A DNA stretch of 64,000 bases from Trachelipus rathkii (Eukaryota; Arthropoda; Malacostraca; Isopoda; Trachelipodidae). Both the position numbers and the translations under genes were made by a program. The DNA is taken from positions 12,501 through 76,500 of the forward strand of contig JABUQX010116867.1 in NCBI GenBank assembly GCA_015478945.1, given 5' to 3'. Below the pieces are notes generated by a model, which was not told where the DNA came from, ran no database searches, and saw nothing but the letters and a program-made list of their open reading frames with translations. Shown here in pieces: positions 39,060 to 53,200 of this stretch. Each line of letters begins with the position of its first letter. Position 1 is the first letter of the stretch.

Positions 39060-39945
39060 TTAGTTATTCATTATTATAATATTATTATTGATTATTATTA
39101 ATTATTCCTGATTTGATTATGCTATTGATTATTTTTATGAACTATTATTATTATTATTTATTATTATTAGTTATTAATTATTATTATTAAGTTATTATAG
39201 TATTATTATATATTATTATTATTATTTTTATTATTAGTATTTAGTAGTACGTAAGTAGAAGTAAAGTAGTAGTATAGTAGTAGAGTATGTAGTAGTCAGG
39301 GTAGTAGTTGTAGTTAGTAATATCTATTTTATATTAGTAGTGTAAGTATAGATTGATTTATTATTATATTATTATTATTTATTTATATTATATTATTATT
39401 ATTATTATTATTATAGTATTTAATATTATTAATTATTATATATTATTATTATTATTATATTATTATTATTTATATTATTATTGTATCAAATATTTATTTT
39501 GTATAACATGTAATGGTATGCTATGTATTATTAGTTATATTTTATTTATTATTATTATATTATTATTATTCTTATTATTATATTATTATTATTGATTTAT
39601 GATATTATATATTATTGATTTGCTACTGCTATTATATTATTATTATTAATCTATTATATTATTCATTATATTTTAAATATTATTGATTTATTATTATATT
39701 GATTATTATTATTATTATATTATTAGTATTAATATTATTATATTATTATAATTATTATTATTACTTATATATATATTATTTGTAGTAATTAGTATATAGT
39801 ATGTGTTAGTATTAGTAGTAGTGAGTAGTAGCAGTAGAAATAGCTGTTGCAGTACTTAGAGTAGTAGTAGTGAGTAGTAGTAGTCAGTAGTATAGTTTAG
39901 TTAGTAGGAGGTGAGTAGTAGTCAGTATAGTTAGTAAGTAGTTAC
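39060..39945. repeat. Compound (ATT)n / (AGT)n trinucleotide domain
   Basis: Blocks in the order ATT (39060-39238), AGT (39239-39340), ATT (39355-39780), AGT (39785-39940). The order and motifs mirror the region at 42585-43520 in reverse complement. Confidence 0.9.
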
Positions 39946-40469
39946 AAACCCTGATTTTTTTTCAAGTTTTAGGAATCAGTTTTTCAGATGGTTACTTTTC
40001 CTCTAATCATTTCCGAAATATGGATTTTGAATTGTAGCAGTTAGATATATCTTTTAAATTTCTAAAGAGCAAAACGGCGTTTATTTTCAGAGATCATCGA
40101 AAATAAATTTTCATATATCAAAATTGGAAAAAAAAACGGTTACTTTCGAACAGGCTTAATTTTTGGCAATCTGTCCTTCTTTGTGTGGTGGGCATATATA
40201 AATATTATATATATATATTAATTAAGTATATATATATTATATAAAATATATTATATATATTATATATATATATATATATAATATATAATATAATATATAT
40301 ATTAATATATATATATTATAATCATAATTCTTTTTCTCTCCAAGCTCTTTTCAACGCCGAGTCCCGTCCAGTTTGTGCGTGATTATGCAAGTGCGTTACC
40401 TACTTACCCACTGGATGATGATACAAAGGAAACTTAAGTTTGAAAGAATACACACAGTGATGTAGTTCG
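39946..40469. other. AT-rich DNA with one (TA)n tract
   Basis: Unique AT-rich DNA, (TA)n at 40195-40320, then a G+C-moderate stretch leading into the SINE-like block. No gene recognised. Confidence 0.45.
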
Positions 40470-40540
40470 GGTTCGATCACCTAAGCAGGAGTGAATGGAA
40501 ATTTAATTATGTCTGAGAAATGTGGATATTGGATTTCTTA
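40470..40540 (+). mobile_element. B-box-containing repeat, copy 1
   Basis: GGTTCGATCAC at 40470-40480 is a near-perfect RNA polymerase III B box. The following 60 bases share TTCGAT, GAGAAATGTGGAT, and GGATTTCT with 55310-55380, so this is a dispersed repeat, probably a SINE. An A box at the right distance was not found. Confidence 0.4.
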
Positions 40541-42584
40541 ATTTTCAAGGGAGCCCTATTTGACCCTTGACCCGAGGGTAAGGCGGTTATAGTTTGTCAA
40601 AGAGTTCATCGGGCAAACTAGGGAATATTTTTTCAATGAAGGTCATTCCATATAAAGATAACTTCATTTTTAGAAAATAAGGAGTGGGTATCCTACCTTG
40701 TGGGACTCTACAGCAAGGACTCTTTATGTTTTTTAAACTGAGTGATAATGAGTTTTATAATATATTATAATATATATAATATATATAATTATAATAATAT
40801 AATATATACTTATTAATATTTAATTAATATTATTATATTTATTTTAATTATATATTATATTATATATATATATATATATATTAATAAAGTATATATATGA
40901 TTTAATAATATATAATATATATATATAAATTAATAGTTAATTATATATATAATTATATATTAATAATATGATTTATTTAATTATATATATCATTATACTA
41001 ATTATCATAATGTTTATAAATATATAATATTTATTATTAGTTAATAATAACTATATAATATATTAATATATATATATAATATATAGTATAATTATAAATT
41101 ATAATAATACTATATTTATATTATATATATATAATATAAATATTAATATAATATATAAATATATATTAAAATATATTACTATTAAATATAATATATATAT
41201 ATAATATAATATATACTAAATAACAATAATATAATTATCTATCCTAATTAGTAAACACAGCCTTAAAAGATAGTCTTTAGTGGCTTATCAAATAAAGTGC
41301 TATTAACTTACTCCCTGGCCTACATGGTAGGCTTTTACACAATAAGATATATTTACTGTGTAGATAATATTTCCGTACATGTATACTTTTTGAACTACTA
41401 TAGCTTTATAGGTATTACTATTATTAAACTCAATCATTAGTATATACTGAGCTACTAAAGCTATATATAGGGTATGTATACCTATTATTAATTTAACTAT
41501 TTTCAATTACTTTTACTATACTTTATTATCATTATACCATAGATATTTACTTATAACAGTAGTATTATACTGGCTATACCGCTATTACTAGACTAACTTG
41601 TGATATTAAATATTATATAATCCCCATATATCTAAAATTGTCCTAATATTCATATTACAATCTATTGTCAAATTCTCAAAGTGGTATTATATAAATATAT
41701 ATATAATATATAATAATCATCAGCTATAATATTGTTCTAATTATACACAAACGAAGGCAACGTCGGTGTTGGAAAAAAGTAGCTGATGGACGGCATCTCT
41801 ACCACTAGCAAATTCTGTAAATATAGAAAATAATATAAACAATTAATTGATGGAAGTGTTGTTTAATTTATATTATAGTAATTTTATTCAACGAATAAAT
41901 TATACATATAAAAAAAGATTAGAACAATCAATACGAAAGTCATTTTTCGTATAATATATTTATAGTTACTATATTTAAGAAGCTAATGTATTTAATAGAA
42001 CCATTAAATATAGTATTTAAAGTTCTATAAATAATTTATAATTAAAATAAACTTTTAACTTTTAAATATTAGATCTTTTAAACAATTTTTTATTATTTGA
42101 AATTCCATGTAAAATTTTTAACCTTTTCTTAATATTTTATATAATTTATTTTGCTTTATTTACTTTTGTTTTTAAAAATAGTTATTAATTTTATTAAATT
42201 TATGTATCTTATACTATTTTTAAATCACTCGCCGACAGCTAAATCTATTAGCCACAACAGATATTAGAGAGATGAGCAAAAATTATGAATAAACTAATAA
42301 ACCGAGTATTTAGAATAAACCTTAGCGTATATATTTATATTCTTTTTCGCGCATCAATTTTGTTAAAATGATATAGCAAACACTACATATCACACAATCT
42401 ATGAGACTCTGAAAATAAACCGTTTTCTGCTTTAGAAAACATTACACACAACACAATCAATAAATCTAACAACAACTGTTACAATTCAAATTCTCATTTC
42501 GAAATGTTCAGTCACAAGCATAAACAATCTGAGAAACTGAGACTACACTAAACCGAAAAAAATTTTCAGGTGAAATACTATGTA
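40541..42584. other. AT-rich DNA and (TA)n, no gene recognised
   Basis: A short mid-G+C stretch to 40740, which contains the near-palindrome CCCTTGACCCGAGGG, then (TA)n at 40750-41225, then AT-rich unique DNA. No coding motif was found on either strand. Confidence 0.5.
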
Positions 42585-43520
42585 CTACAACTGACACTAC
42601 TTAATTACTACTACTACTACTGAAGCACTTACACACACACACACACTACTACTACTACTTACTACTACTACTACTCAAACTTTCTTTTTACTACTATGCG
42701 ATGTTTATGACACTACCTACTACAAAAAATATAAATAAGTAAACACTATAATTAATAATTAAATATATAATTAAATAAATGTATAATATAAATAATAAAA
42801 ATAATAAAGATAAATTAAATAATAAATTATAATTTAATAAAAAATTACATATAGTTAAAATGAATAATAATAATGAAGATAATAATAAATTAGAAATAAA
42901 ATTATTATAAATATATAAATTAATAATATATAATGAAATAATATAAATTAAAATATAATAAATAATATAATATATATAATAAAAATATGATAAATAATTA
43001 AAATGTATAGCAATTCAAGATAGTTAAAATATAATTAATATAATAAATATAATATATTAATATAAATATAATATAATAAATTAATAATTAATTAATTATT
43101 ATTATAAATATATTCACTAATAAATTAAATAATATAATAATATAATACATTAAATATTAATTCAGCCTAAGATTATATAATTCGACAAATTTCATAATAT
43201 CTATAAACTACACTCTTTCCCCTAACTACTACTACTAATTAACTTACGTACTACTACTACTTACTATATCATTATAATACTTTTACTTATATCTAATCTA
43301 TATTATAATATATAAAATAAAAAAATATAATAATTAAATAATAATTACGTTATAATTTAATAATATAAATAATCTTAAAATGAAATAATATATTATTAAA
43401 TAATAAGATTATGAAATAATAATAGATATATATATATAAATCTTTAAATATATAATAATAAAAAATAATAATACCACCAATATAATTAATATAAAATTAA
43501 TAATAATTATAAAGTAATAA
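42585..43520. repeat. Compound (ACT)n / (AAT)n trinucleotide domain
   Basis: Order ACT with a CA run (42590-42720), AAT/TAA-rich (42725-43200), ACT (43215-43265), AAT-rich (43300-43515). This is the reverse-complement order of 39060-39945. Confidence 0.85.
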
Positions 43521-46500
43521 TAATGAATTAAGTGTATGATGAATACTAAAATATCAATAAGATATCTTTGATATAATATTCATTATAAATATTATATATC
43601 TCGAGAAACTAATGAGTATTCATTAGTTATTAATACTGCTTCATTACCCATCTTAAGATAGATATACAATGTTAGGATTGGCAAGCTATAAGTCACGACA
43701 CCAGGTGAGACAGGGTTTACGGATTAACGAGGTTCGTATACAATTTCAATATGAAAAGAAAATGTTTAAATTTTTAGTAATTTTATAAATGTATAAATAC
43801 AGATGTAGAAATAGATTACTCCACTATTATTTTTTAAAATATTTATACGTCTTTTACTGGTTATCACGTATCAATGAATCTCTAATCATAACACGGTAAA
43901 AACGTCCTACTGTGTATTGACATTTATTTGTTTTATTTATTTGGGAGTAGATATTTTCTGTATTACAGATATTATATTAAATATTATATATAAATATATA
44001 TTATATAGTATTATATATTAATATTACAGTATATATATATTATAATATAATTATTAATATATATTATATATTATATATATATATATATATCATATTAATA
44101 TTAATAGTATATATATAATAAATAATAATGAGTAGCATAATACTTTAATTTAATTGAGCTCAGTTCAATATAATGACTTGTTCTCATATATTTAGTTAGA
44201 TATCATGATGAGCTTATGGTTAGCGAATACTACTAGCCTATAGTAGTCGAATGATTAGGTTTAGGTAGAGTTAGTTATTAATGTTATTTTATAATTAATT
44301 TATTATATTATATCTATATTATATATAAGTAATGACATTTATAAATGGTCATTTAGGTGATACTACAAGAAAATAAGTCCTATGAATAGTCGACCTAGTA
44401 TATAAGACATTTGGATAATATTTCTTATACAGGTCCTAATATTAGTATTAATATATACGTATATATTAATATGAACGTATATATATATCAATATATTACT
44501 ATATATAATTATATATTATTAATAAATATATATATTATATATATATAATAGTATTAGATAATTAATATATAATATTATATTAATATATATATATATTAAT
44601 TTATAAAATATACTATATATATTATACTATATATATATATATAGTAAATATAAAATATATATATATATATTATATAATATATAGTATAATATTATAATAT
44701 TATATATATAACGTGAGGATATCATTATATTTAGAGTGGTTTGTTTTTACAATGGTAAGTAAACGCGCGTAGACATTGAATGCTTAATGAGGTATGTCAA
44801 TAATTATATTTATGATGATCGATATAATAAAATGCACAATGTAAATAAGCATTGTACATTTTTCTTATATTTCATAATGTATTTCGAGTCATTTATAAAT
44901 TTTTTTAATTCATAATATATATATATACCTATTAATAATACTATATATGATATATATATATCACTTTAACTGAGGTTTTATAATGAGGTTCACATGCCTG
45001 AAGGTTCATTCGTGGATCGACACGCTTCGTAGCTGTATATAATCCGTGCTATTGTTACGAGATTAAACTACGTAGACAATTAGTTAGTATTTGGCTTCCT
45101 ATAAAGTCAATTACGTAATGAGAGGATCCTTGGGCTTATCCCAGAGAGCTCAGTGATCTTCAAAGTACCCAAAGCCACAAAGAAATAATTTCCATAAGAT
45201 ACTGAAGATGATAGTAACTGATTTATGCAATAATTCAAATGACAGCTAATAAAACGGAATTCTAAATGCTTCACGTACAATAAAGAATGTAATTAATTTC
45301 TCCATTTGAGTCATTGTTTCTTCGCGCCGTAGGCAAGTAGCGCAGTCTGTTGCAAACCAAAGGCTCAGCGAGTAAGGCACGGCTAATCAATTAGTTTGTG
45401 TTATTTTTATAGTATAGTAATATTGATTACCTAATAACAATGCCATTTAACTAACATATCTCTATCCATCGGCCTTCAGTTTTGTGAATAATATTAGACT
45501 GAGATTAATTCCGCCGAGCCTCCATATAATATCCTACAATCTCAAGCTGTTGACATTTTCATGTCGAGCTAGTTAGCGCGGTATCACGTAATACTATTAT
45601 ATATAAACTATACCTCAGGTTTGTACATGTACTACAGTCTCCAAAACTGCAGTATTGTTTGTATTAATAAACAAATATTCTTCCACTTTTGGACGTAACA
45701 AAAATTGAGTGCACCTTCATTCAGCGAGACATAAGATTATAGGCTACTAGATAAAACAGGGTGTCTTTTCTCTTAGTATTTACTGCTGGTATTGAAGTAT
45801 AGAGTACATCATTCATATAAAACACTAGCCTGAACCTAAGTTTCCTGAGAGAGTTAGAGCTGTAATTATAATTGATTTGCCAAACAATACTTAGTAAAAG
45901 AAAACGTTAGATAGTGATTAGAGACACGTGTCACGCGTAAAAGTCAAATACTAAATCCTAATGTAATATAATAACTAAAACCCAATACATGAATTATACT
46001 CAATATATAATCTATTATAATTATTATTAAATATAATAATATATTAATTATTATATATACATAGTTAGATGATATATATATTAATTAGATATATATTAAT
46101 TATATATATATAATAATTATATATATATATAATCATATTACTATTATATATTATATAAAATATTATAGTATTTATATATAATTATATTATTACATATATA
46201 ATATATTATATTCAATTAATATATATAATATATAATTAATATATAATTTATACTATAATATAATTTATAATAGTATATATTATATATATTAATTAATTAA
46301 TATATATGTATTATAATTATATCTATAATTATATAATAAAATATAGTTACTGATTCAAATCATATTATAAGTATATTATATATATACGTATAATTATTAA
46401 TATTATTATATCATATATTAATTAAATATATTATATATAATATATACTAATAATATATGGCCAAATACATAAAAGATACAGAGAAAATAACAACGGATAT

Positions 46501-46606
46501 AAAATATTTATATAGATTAAATATATAACTTAATATAATATATATACCTATATTATATATATTATGTAATTATATATAGTAGTTAATATATATACATTAC
46601 TAAGGT
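43521..46606. other. AT-rich DNA and (TA)n, no gene recognised
   Basis: (TA)n-rich at 43970-44120, 44440-44715 and 46000-46460. The unique part at 44720-45960 is the least biased; I read it on both strands and recognised nothing. An imperfect hairpin (AATGCACAATG / CATTGTACATT) lies at 44831-44860. Confidence 0.5.
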
Positions 46607-46790
46607 AGTGCTCCGAGTTTTTTAGATGTGAATTGGAAATTTTTCCTAGGAGGTCGGGAGTCGGTAGTTTCGAAAATTCCTGTGCAATAGTGGTCGTAGA
46701 AGATCGGAGTACTAGGTAGTTACGAAAATTTCAACTGATGTAAGATTGAGATAGAGATTTGTAGTCAAGAGTCGGAAGTCGATAATAATT
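46607..46790. repeat. GTCGGGAGTCGG-motif cluster, possible transposon end
   Basis: Begins TAGTGCTCCGAG, then carries GGTCGGGAGTCGG, GATCGGAG and GAGTCGGAAGTCG together with two TACGAAAATT/TTCGAAAATT steps. It is related, in reverse complement, to the GACTCCGA cluster at 24521-24665. Confidence 0.4.
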
Positions 46791-49700
46791 TTATAGATAC
46801 TAATAATGTTACGTTTATTAATTTATATATATGAGTATATTAATAATATTAGCTATTCTATTTTTTATTTTTTATATATAGTCTATAATTTATTTAATTA
46901 TTACCATATTAATGATTCACTCTATTGAAAGATTTATTATGTTATTTATGGATATATATAAATTCTATATATGAGGAAATTGATCTTTAATATAATTTAT
47001 CTAGTAATATAAAATATATTGAACCTTATTCTCTATATTATTATATGAATATAATATAAAATAATATTTATATATGCTATAAAACCAGACTCATCCTAAT
47101 ATATTATATTGATTTTCATATATTGAAAGTGTGAAAGTCCTGTAACTTGGTTCAAAATATTATTATAAAAATGTGCGTTCTATATATTTCAATAATAACA
47201 AAATATGTAAATATTGCATTATAAATTTTGAAGATTTACTATTTTCATCCTATTGATTTTCGTAAACTCGTATATGCATTGTGTTTGGTTTTCGATCCGT
47301 GATTAATATGATTTAGGGGTCGCTGCGCGCTGGTTAATAGTCTGATCATTGTTATTAACTATAGGTGTTTAGGTCTCCGGCAAATGAATGGAGGTTTGGA
47401 TTAATAAACACTGAATGCGGTTAAATTTTAAGGAATCTAATTAAATTCAATCTATTTAACTCGGGTTCGCTACAATGGAGTAATATAGTAATAAAATAAT
47501 AACTCACAATAACATCTTATCTACTGGACATATACAACTGTGGTATGAGATTTTAGAGTCTTAAGCATACTGGAGGTAATCTTTAATTTCAGTTATACAA
47601 CTCACACATATGTTGTCTATATATTATTATATAATAAATTTATTAAATTTATATAGTATATTATTATTATTATCCTATATTATATATATATATATATTTT
47701 ATTAACAGTGTAAGGGTTGGTCAAGTTTTATGTAGCTATGTCAGACGCACTAAGGGGAAAGAACTTTTTTCTTCGCATTAGTGTTATAATTGGCGAACAG
47801 AGCTAGCAACCTGGTCTTTTCCTTTTGCTTGTATTCTTCATTTGAGATTATACCTAATGTTTAAATAATTTAATGGTATGGACCTAGAGATGATAATGTA
47901 AATCTTACTCTGGATAGTCTTCATGGTTGATAATCAAGAGTTTTTTATTGATATAGACCTAGTTATAAAAGAGACTTAGCTAGTTATAATATTTTGGAAA
48001 AAGAATCGAAAAACTACTACCTAATGAGAGCTATTAACCAGAACGGTACAATGGCATCGGAAGAAGCATATTTGCAAGTAAAAAGAAATGGTTTAATTAT
48101 CTATAAATAGATGATTTCTCTTAAACTTAGGAGTTCAGTGAGTTATTTGAGGGTCACGTAAAATAGGAAAAATATGTTGGACCATAACTGACAGTCGCCA
48201 AATAGACCTTCTCCTTGAGAGGGGAATTTTGTTATCTCATTAAGTATTATATATATATTAAATATACTATATTATTATATTATTTTATAAATATATATAA
48301 TTATTATATATTAATCTATATATAATTGATTAATTAATAATTAATATATAATTATATTTATATTATTCTAAATTAAGTTTTTATTAAGACTTGCTAAGCC
48401 GTAGACTAGTAATAATATATATTATCTATACTGACTGTTTCATTTATTCGGACAAATTATATTATAACATATTCTAAATAAAACAATAGCCCTAAACTCA
48501 TGACAAACCATGAGAATTATCGAACCTCAATATACATCTAAAGTTCGTATTACACGTTATAAAGTACATGAATACAGGTGTGACAGAACTCGCAAATATG
48601 AGTACTCTGCCGGAATTACTTGGCACCCCCTCGACTCATACTTCTTTCACCAAACCCAACTTTAACCACCAGCCATCTAGATTCATAAACCGAGTCTAAT
48701 GTAATTAAAGATTATGATTATGAATTTCATCACGATTAATCTATAATAGTTAAACAAAACAAAATAAACAATGCTCTGAGGGCACCTTATAATAATTTAC
48801 GAGTGCAATTCTCATCATATTATAAACTCTATGTCCGATCATAAGGAAATCTTGAATTCTTCGAGCCAGCTGATACATAGAGATAGACTTCGAGTCAGAG
48901 ACGCATTTCGATATAAACATATACTGAAGTGTATGCTAAAATTATTCTATCGCCGTACGTCTACTTGCAGATGTGAACCAAGAAACAGTAGTACTACGCA
49001 TATAAAGCCCATTAAATCTCTACCGAAGAGAGCATATTGACCTAATAAATACCGAGACACCTGAACACAGCCAGTATCATCCTTCGCTTAAGTCGAAAGT
49101 AAATCACTCAGATCATGACGATACGATGTAGATCCTTATGACCGAAGCGACAATCAACTCAGAACATAGAACAAATACATCTACATATCACACTCGACTC
49201 ACAACGACCAACGTAAAACGATCCACATAAGTGTGAATATGCCATTAAGAGCTATTCAGTAAGATGCAGATAGTTAAAACATTTTTTCTCAGTTTTCTTG
49301 TTGACTCATTTATATTTCATTATTCTATTTGCAATGGTATGTATATCTATTTCAGCTCTATTAAGCCAAGGCAACTAATCACATCCGAATTGAGAGAGGA
49401 CCCATCCAAATGTTTAATAACTATTGTAAGATAAAAAAAAAAAACTTTATTTAGATTCGAACACAACACTACTTGTCTTGAAAACACATCACAAAGATAG
49501 TTACAATAGACAATAATGAATTCTCCTATAAAAAATCCACGAGCACACTCAGAAAGAGATCCTCGACAATGTCATCTAGAATCAAATCCGTCACGAAATA
49601 GCCTCGTCTCGAGACAGTCTTACTTGCAGACTTTTATGTAAACTCTAATTATATGTTCTCAAAGCGTATTAGTGCATCTATCACTCGCGTACACACTATT

Positions 49701-49940
49701 TAGAAATGTTTCATTACTTCATAAATCAGCAGCATTTAGTCACTAGCTTTTCGTCATTACTCAATTTTTATGTTCTTAGGTATTTATATAGTATCTTCTA
49801 TTTAACTATATCCTTAAATATAGTCATTTATTATTTTATTTTTTAATCATTATTTCAAATGATATTTGGATTCCTCATTAATAAGAAAAATTTATTTTAA
49901 AGACTCAGTCAAGTTTGGGTTTCTCTGGACAATAGGATAT
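46791..49940. other. AT-rich DNA, no gene recognised
   Basis: (TA)n at 48245-48420. The A+C-rich unique part at 48480-49700 carries a 69-codon plus frame (48831-49040) that resembles nothing I know. No splice-bounded conserved segment was seen. Confidence 0.45.
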
Positions 49941-50925
49941 TAAACAGTGATTGTTCATTTGTTACCTCCCCCTTTATTATTTTTTAATATTTATGATTCT
50001 TCACGAAAGAAGAGTCATTTACTTCATTAAACTTCTTCCTCAAAGGAACCATTGTCAGGCAACAACCTGGCTAAACGTCGATCAAAAGCTATATTCATTG
50101 AATCAAGCTTCGGCGTCAACCTTATTGTCCATGTAGACAACATTAAAAAACTTATCATATAATTTCTCTTACTATTGAACATTAAAAATAATCTATTAAA
50201 TTTCTTACTTATACTTCTTATTTCAAAAGTTAATCGCGTTCGTCCCTTGGATGGGGTTATTATTTGATCCCAACAACGTTTTAGAATGTGATTTCGAAAG
50301 CCTTGCATATTCATCTCCTAATACATACCGAAAATTGTTAGGAACAAAGGTAAAAAATAAACCCTTTGAAGTAGGAAAAAATTGAAGGAAAGCCTTCAAT
50401 AATTTAAAAAAAAAAAAGCAGCTGTCTTGGAATGGAAGTCCCTCTGGGAAGGGGGCGTCCGTGATAAGTGCTATCATAAGTCCTCGACTAAATGTTGCTG
50501 GTGGAGTGGAAACATGGTTAACGTCACTGAGACACATAACCCCCAGTTTACAATGTAAACCCACCTTCCCTTGTTAAGGTTTTAGAAGGTTGTTTTCTGA
50601 GATTCGAGTGTGCAAGACTTGAGAGTCATATTTTGTCACTGCGTATGGGTCATTTTTTAGCTTTCATCCTCCTCCTCGGACGTGGTTCACTGACGAATAA
50701 AGAGTATACTTATTTACTATATTTTCTTTCACCAAAACTTAAGAAAACAAACTATATTTTTTCTGTTGTGGTTTCCTTTGGGTGTGGAATTTAATGTCGT
50801 AAATTTTTTATATTTACGTCCAGGCTGCCTTTGTGCCGAGTATTTATAAGGGTGCGAAATAGTGTTATTCGCGGGACGTGGATTGGTCTGAAAATTGTGG
50901 GTTTGAGGAATCCGATGCATCTACA
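49941..50925 (-). other. Open, non-repetitive minus-strand stretch of unknown origin
   Basis: Overlapping minus frames (50223-50564, 113 codons; 50027-50314, 95 codons; 50729-50920, 63 codons) lie in less biased DNA. Segments such as HVSTPPATFSRGLMIALI and PIQGTNAINF look more protein-like than their surroundings, and a T-rich run splits them. I recognise no family. A decayed mobile element is more likely than a host exon because no coherent splice sites bound the frames. Confidence 0.25.
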
Positions 50926-51198
50926 TTGACCATTCTTATTTTCTTATTAATTATAGATAAAATTTAAATATACTATATAATTTTAATAATCATTTTTTAT
51001 ATATAAATTAAATTATTTAATAGAAACTTGCTCTGAGAGCTCTGGTATCATGTTTTGCACCAAAAATACGCAAATACGATTTTACCGTTACTTTAGTAAA
51101 AGGCTCATAGGAGTTAAAGTACCCTTTATATTGGCTACGCCCTTGAAACTCACAATATTATTTCATTTATAATAATGTTAAAGCCAAGTTGGGACCCC

Positions 51199-51242
51199 GG
51201 GTTACCTGTAACCCCTAAAAATGGGTTAGGGGCTGGAGCCCC
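51199..51242. other. Two adjacent G+C-rich hairpins
   Basis: GGGTTACCTGTAACCC (51199-51214) has a perfect 7-bp stem and 2-base loop. GGGGCTGGAGCCCC (51229-51242) has a perfect 6-bp stem and 2-base loop. No CTRR-type Helitron terminus follows. Confidence 0.55.
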
Positions 51243-51349
51243 CCCTATTGCCATTTTTGTTCCAGTTTTTTTCACGGTTCTTCTTTATTTCAATAGTTTC
51301 GCAAACTAACATATTGTACAATTTCAATTCAATAAAATATTATTATTTC

Positions 51350-51480
51350 GCTATATATATATATATTATATATATATAATATATTATATATATTATATAT
51401 TATATATATATATATATTATATATATTATTATATTATATCATCTATATATATATAATAACTGTATATCTATATATAAATA
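51350..51480. repeat. (TA)n tract
   Basis: TA repeats with slips. Confidence 0.9.
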
Positions 51481-51701
51481 TAAGTATATATTGCTACACA
51501 GAACCTTCCAATTGAAATAATTAAAACTGATACAAGAACCGGTTTACATTTTAACTTCCTGCTTTCGACAGCGTTTGATTTTCAACTTTCCCTATTAGTA
51601 CTAAAGATATAGAACTAATTTTGATCAAGTTTTACCATCATCAAAGTTTTACTAGTTAAATTAATTGATAATTACAGTAAAAGCCCTTGCAAAAAATAGG
51701 C

Positions 51702-51827
51702 TTTTCAAAATTCGCTGATATCAGACCTAAAGAATGTATCCTCGCAGGTGCAAGTGGAACTCATAACATGTGCGTGTGTACAATACATCAAAATGTAAAA
51801 TTAATGATTACAGGAACAGGAAATTGA
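51702..51827 (+). pseudogene. Fragment of a recurrent FSKF...CTIHQN protein
   Basis: An uninterrupted 41-codon stretch reads FSKFADIRPKECILAGASGT followed by HNMCVCTIHQNVKLM and ends at TGA. I recall near-identical strings (FSKF.xLRPK.C.LAG..GTH.VCVCTIHQNVKLM) in many uncharacterised predicted proteins from scattered invertebrates, which suggests a mobile-element-borne gene. The function is unknown to me. The Cys-x-Cys-x-x-His pattern could bind metal. The frame is broken upstream and there is no start codon, so this is a remnant. Confidence 0.6.
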
Positions 51828-53200
51828 CCTCCTTCAATCGAAAGGTCAAGTATTGACCCCAGCTGACCTTTCATTTTTTCTGCATTAAAAATTTAACATA
51901 TTTAACTCACAGTTGTCCTAGAGAAATAAAATTTACATCAAATTAATCAGAAAAACATACGTAGAATCTGATGGTTTTTGTTAAATTGGATATCATCTTT
52001 TAGATTAAAAAACTGACATTATTTATGTAATTTCATGGAAGAAAAGTATCCTGTTATTCAAAAACACGTGTAAAGTTGCCAAAGGACTGCCATCATTGAA
52101 TTTCGATAATTTTTATAATAAATCCATATTGATTTTATTCCAAGATTTATTTATGTTATATATAGTTTTTAACTTGCTCTACTTTGATAGTAAACCTTTT
52201 CTTAAGGATAAATATTCAATTGCATGTTTATTTAAAAACTATCACTCCATCGTCAACCCTCGGCGTCGTTCTCATTTGACTATAAAGCGACGTGCGTGGC
52301 TGATTCTATTCATTCTTATTACTTGCACTGTTCAAACAGTAGGACTCTGTCCTCTTAATATTGCATTCCGAGTTGAATCCAGAAATTCTTCAAGAATTTA
52401 TATGCAGTTTCGAGTAGGTTTAAGTACTTGATGCAGGCTATTTCTCAACGAGGCTTTCCCCCCTTCAATTTTTTAGAGGCATCATCGCCATTTTGGAGGC
52501 GAATTGCCGAAGCTGAATTGTACGGACAGTCAGCAGAATTTTTTTGCTTTATTGTTTGCTGACTGGAACTATGAAAACTTTCATTCCCGTTAAAAGGTGA
52601 TCGTAGGAAATTTTTGTGTAGTTAATGTCATTTATTATGCCTTTTCTGGACAACTTAGAAATCCCCACTAATGGCTATTTAGCCCCCCTTCTTCCTTGCA
52701 ATATGTTAGTAATAAAAAGGGCGTTCAGTTGTGTTGATTCGTTTCATTATGCTCATTATTTTGATTAAAGTCGTTTAATATTGTATATCAAATCAGTCTC
52801 TTCTTGTTGAGTTATTCAGTTAGAATAATTCAACTCGAACAGTGGACCCAAGAGTTGTTATACAAATTTGATTACATTTTTGTGTAGAAGTAGTTGTAAG
52901 GTTTGAGGAGCCAATTTCGATCGAGCCCGATCCGTTTTTTTGGTCTTTTGGGTTATCATCACTAAATGCCAAAATTCGGCCGACCGCTCATCTTCAAATC
53001 CCCTCCCTGTGTTTTTATTTCGTCTTAACTTTCATGTCCAGTTTATTTGTAGGTGGGTGGAGATTTCTTCGAGGTTTTTTGTCTATTTTTATTCTCTCTC
53101 TCTCTCTCTCTTCGGCGAAAGCTTAAAGTATAAATATTTCCACACACAATTTTTTTCCCAACGGATGTACACTGATTTTTGTCGATATGTTTTAAAAACT
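51828..53200. other. Unique DNA with two unrecognised open frames
   Basis: A 111-codon plus frame at 52096-52431 has a hydrophobic N-terminal half and an RRRSHLTIKRRAWLILFILI segment. A 96-codon plus frame at 52940-53230 runs into the minisatellite. Neither has a recognised domain or splice context. Both could be chance or worn retroelement sequence. Confidence 0.3.

Noticed and set aside
51199..51242. Helitron 3' end, suggested by a G+C hairpin
   Set aside because: No CTRR terminus at the expected distance and no TC start found upstream.
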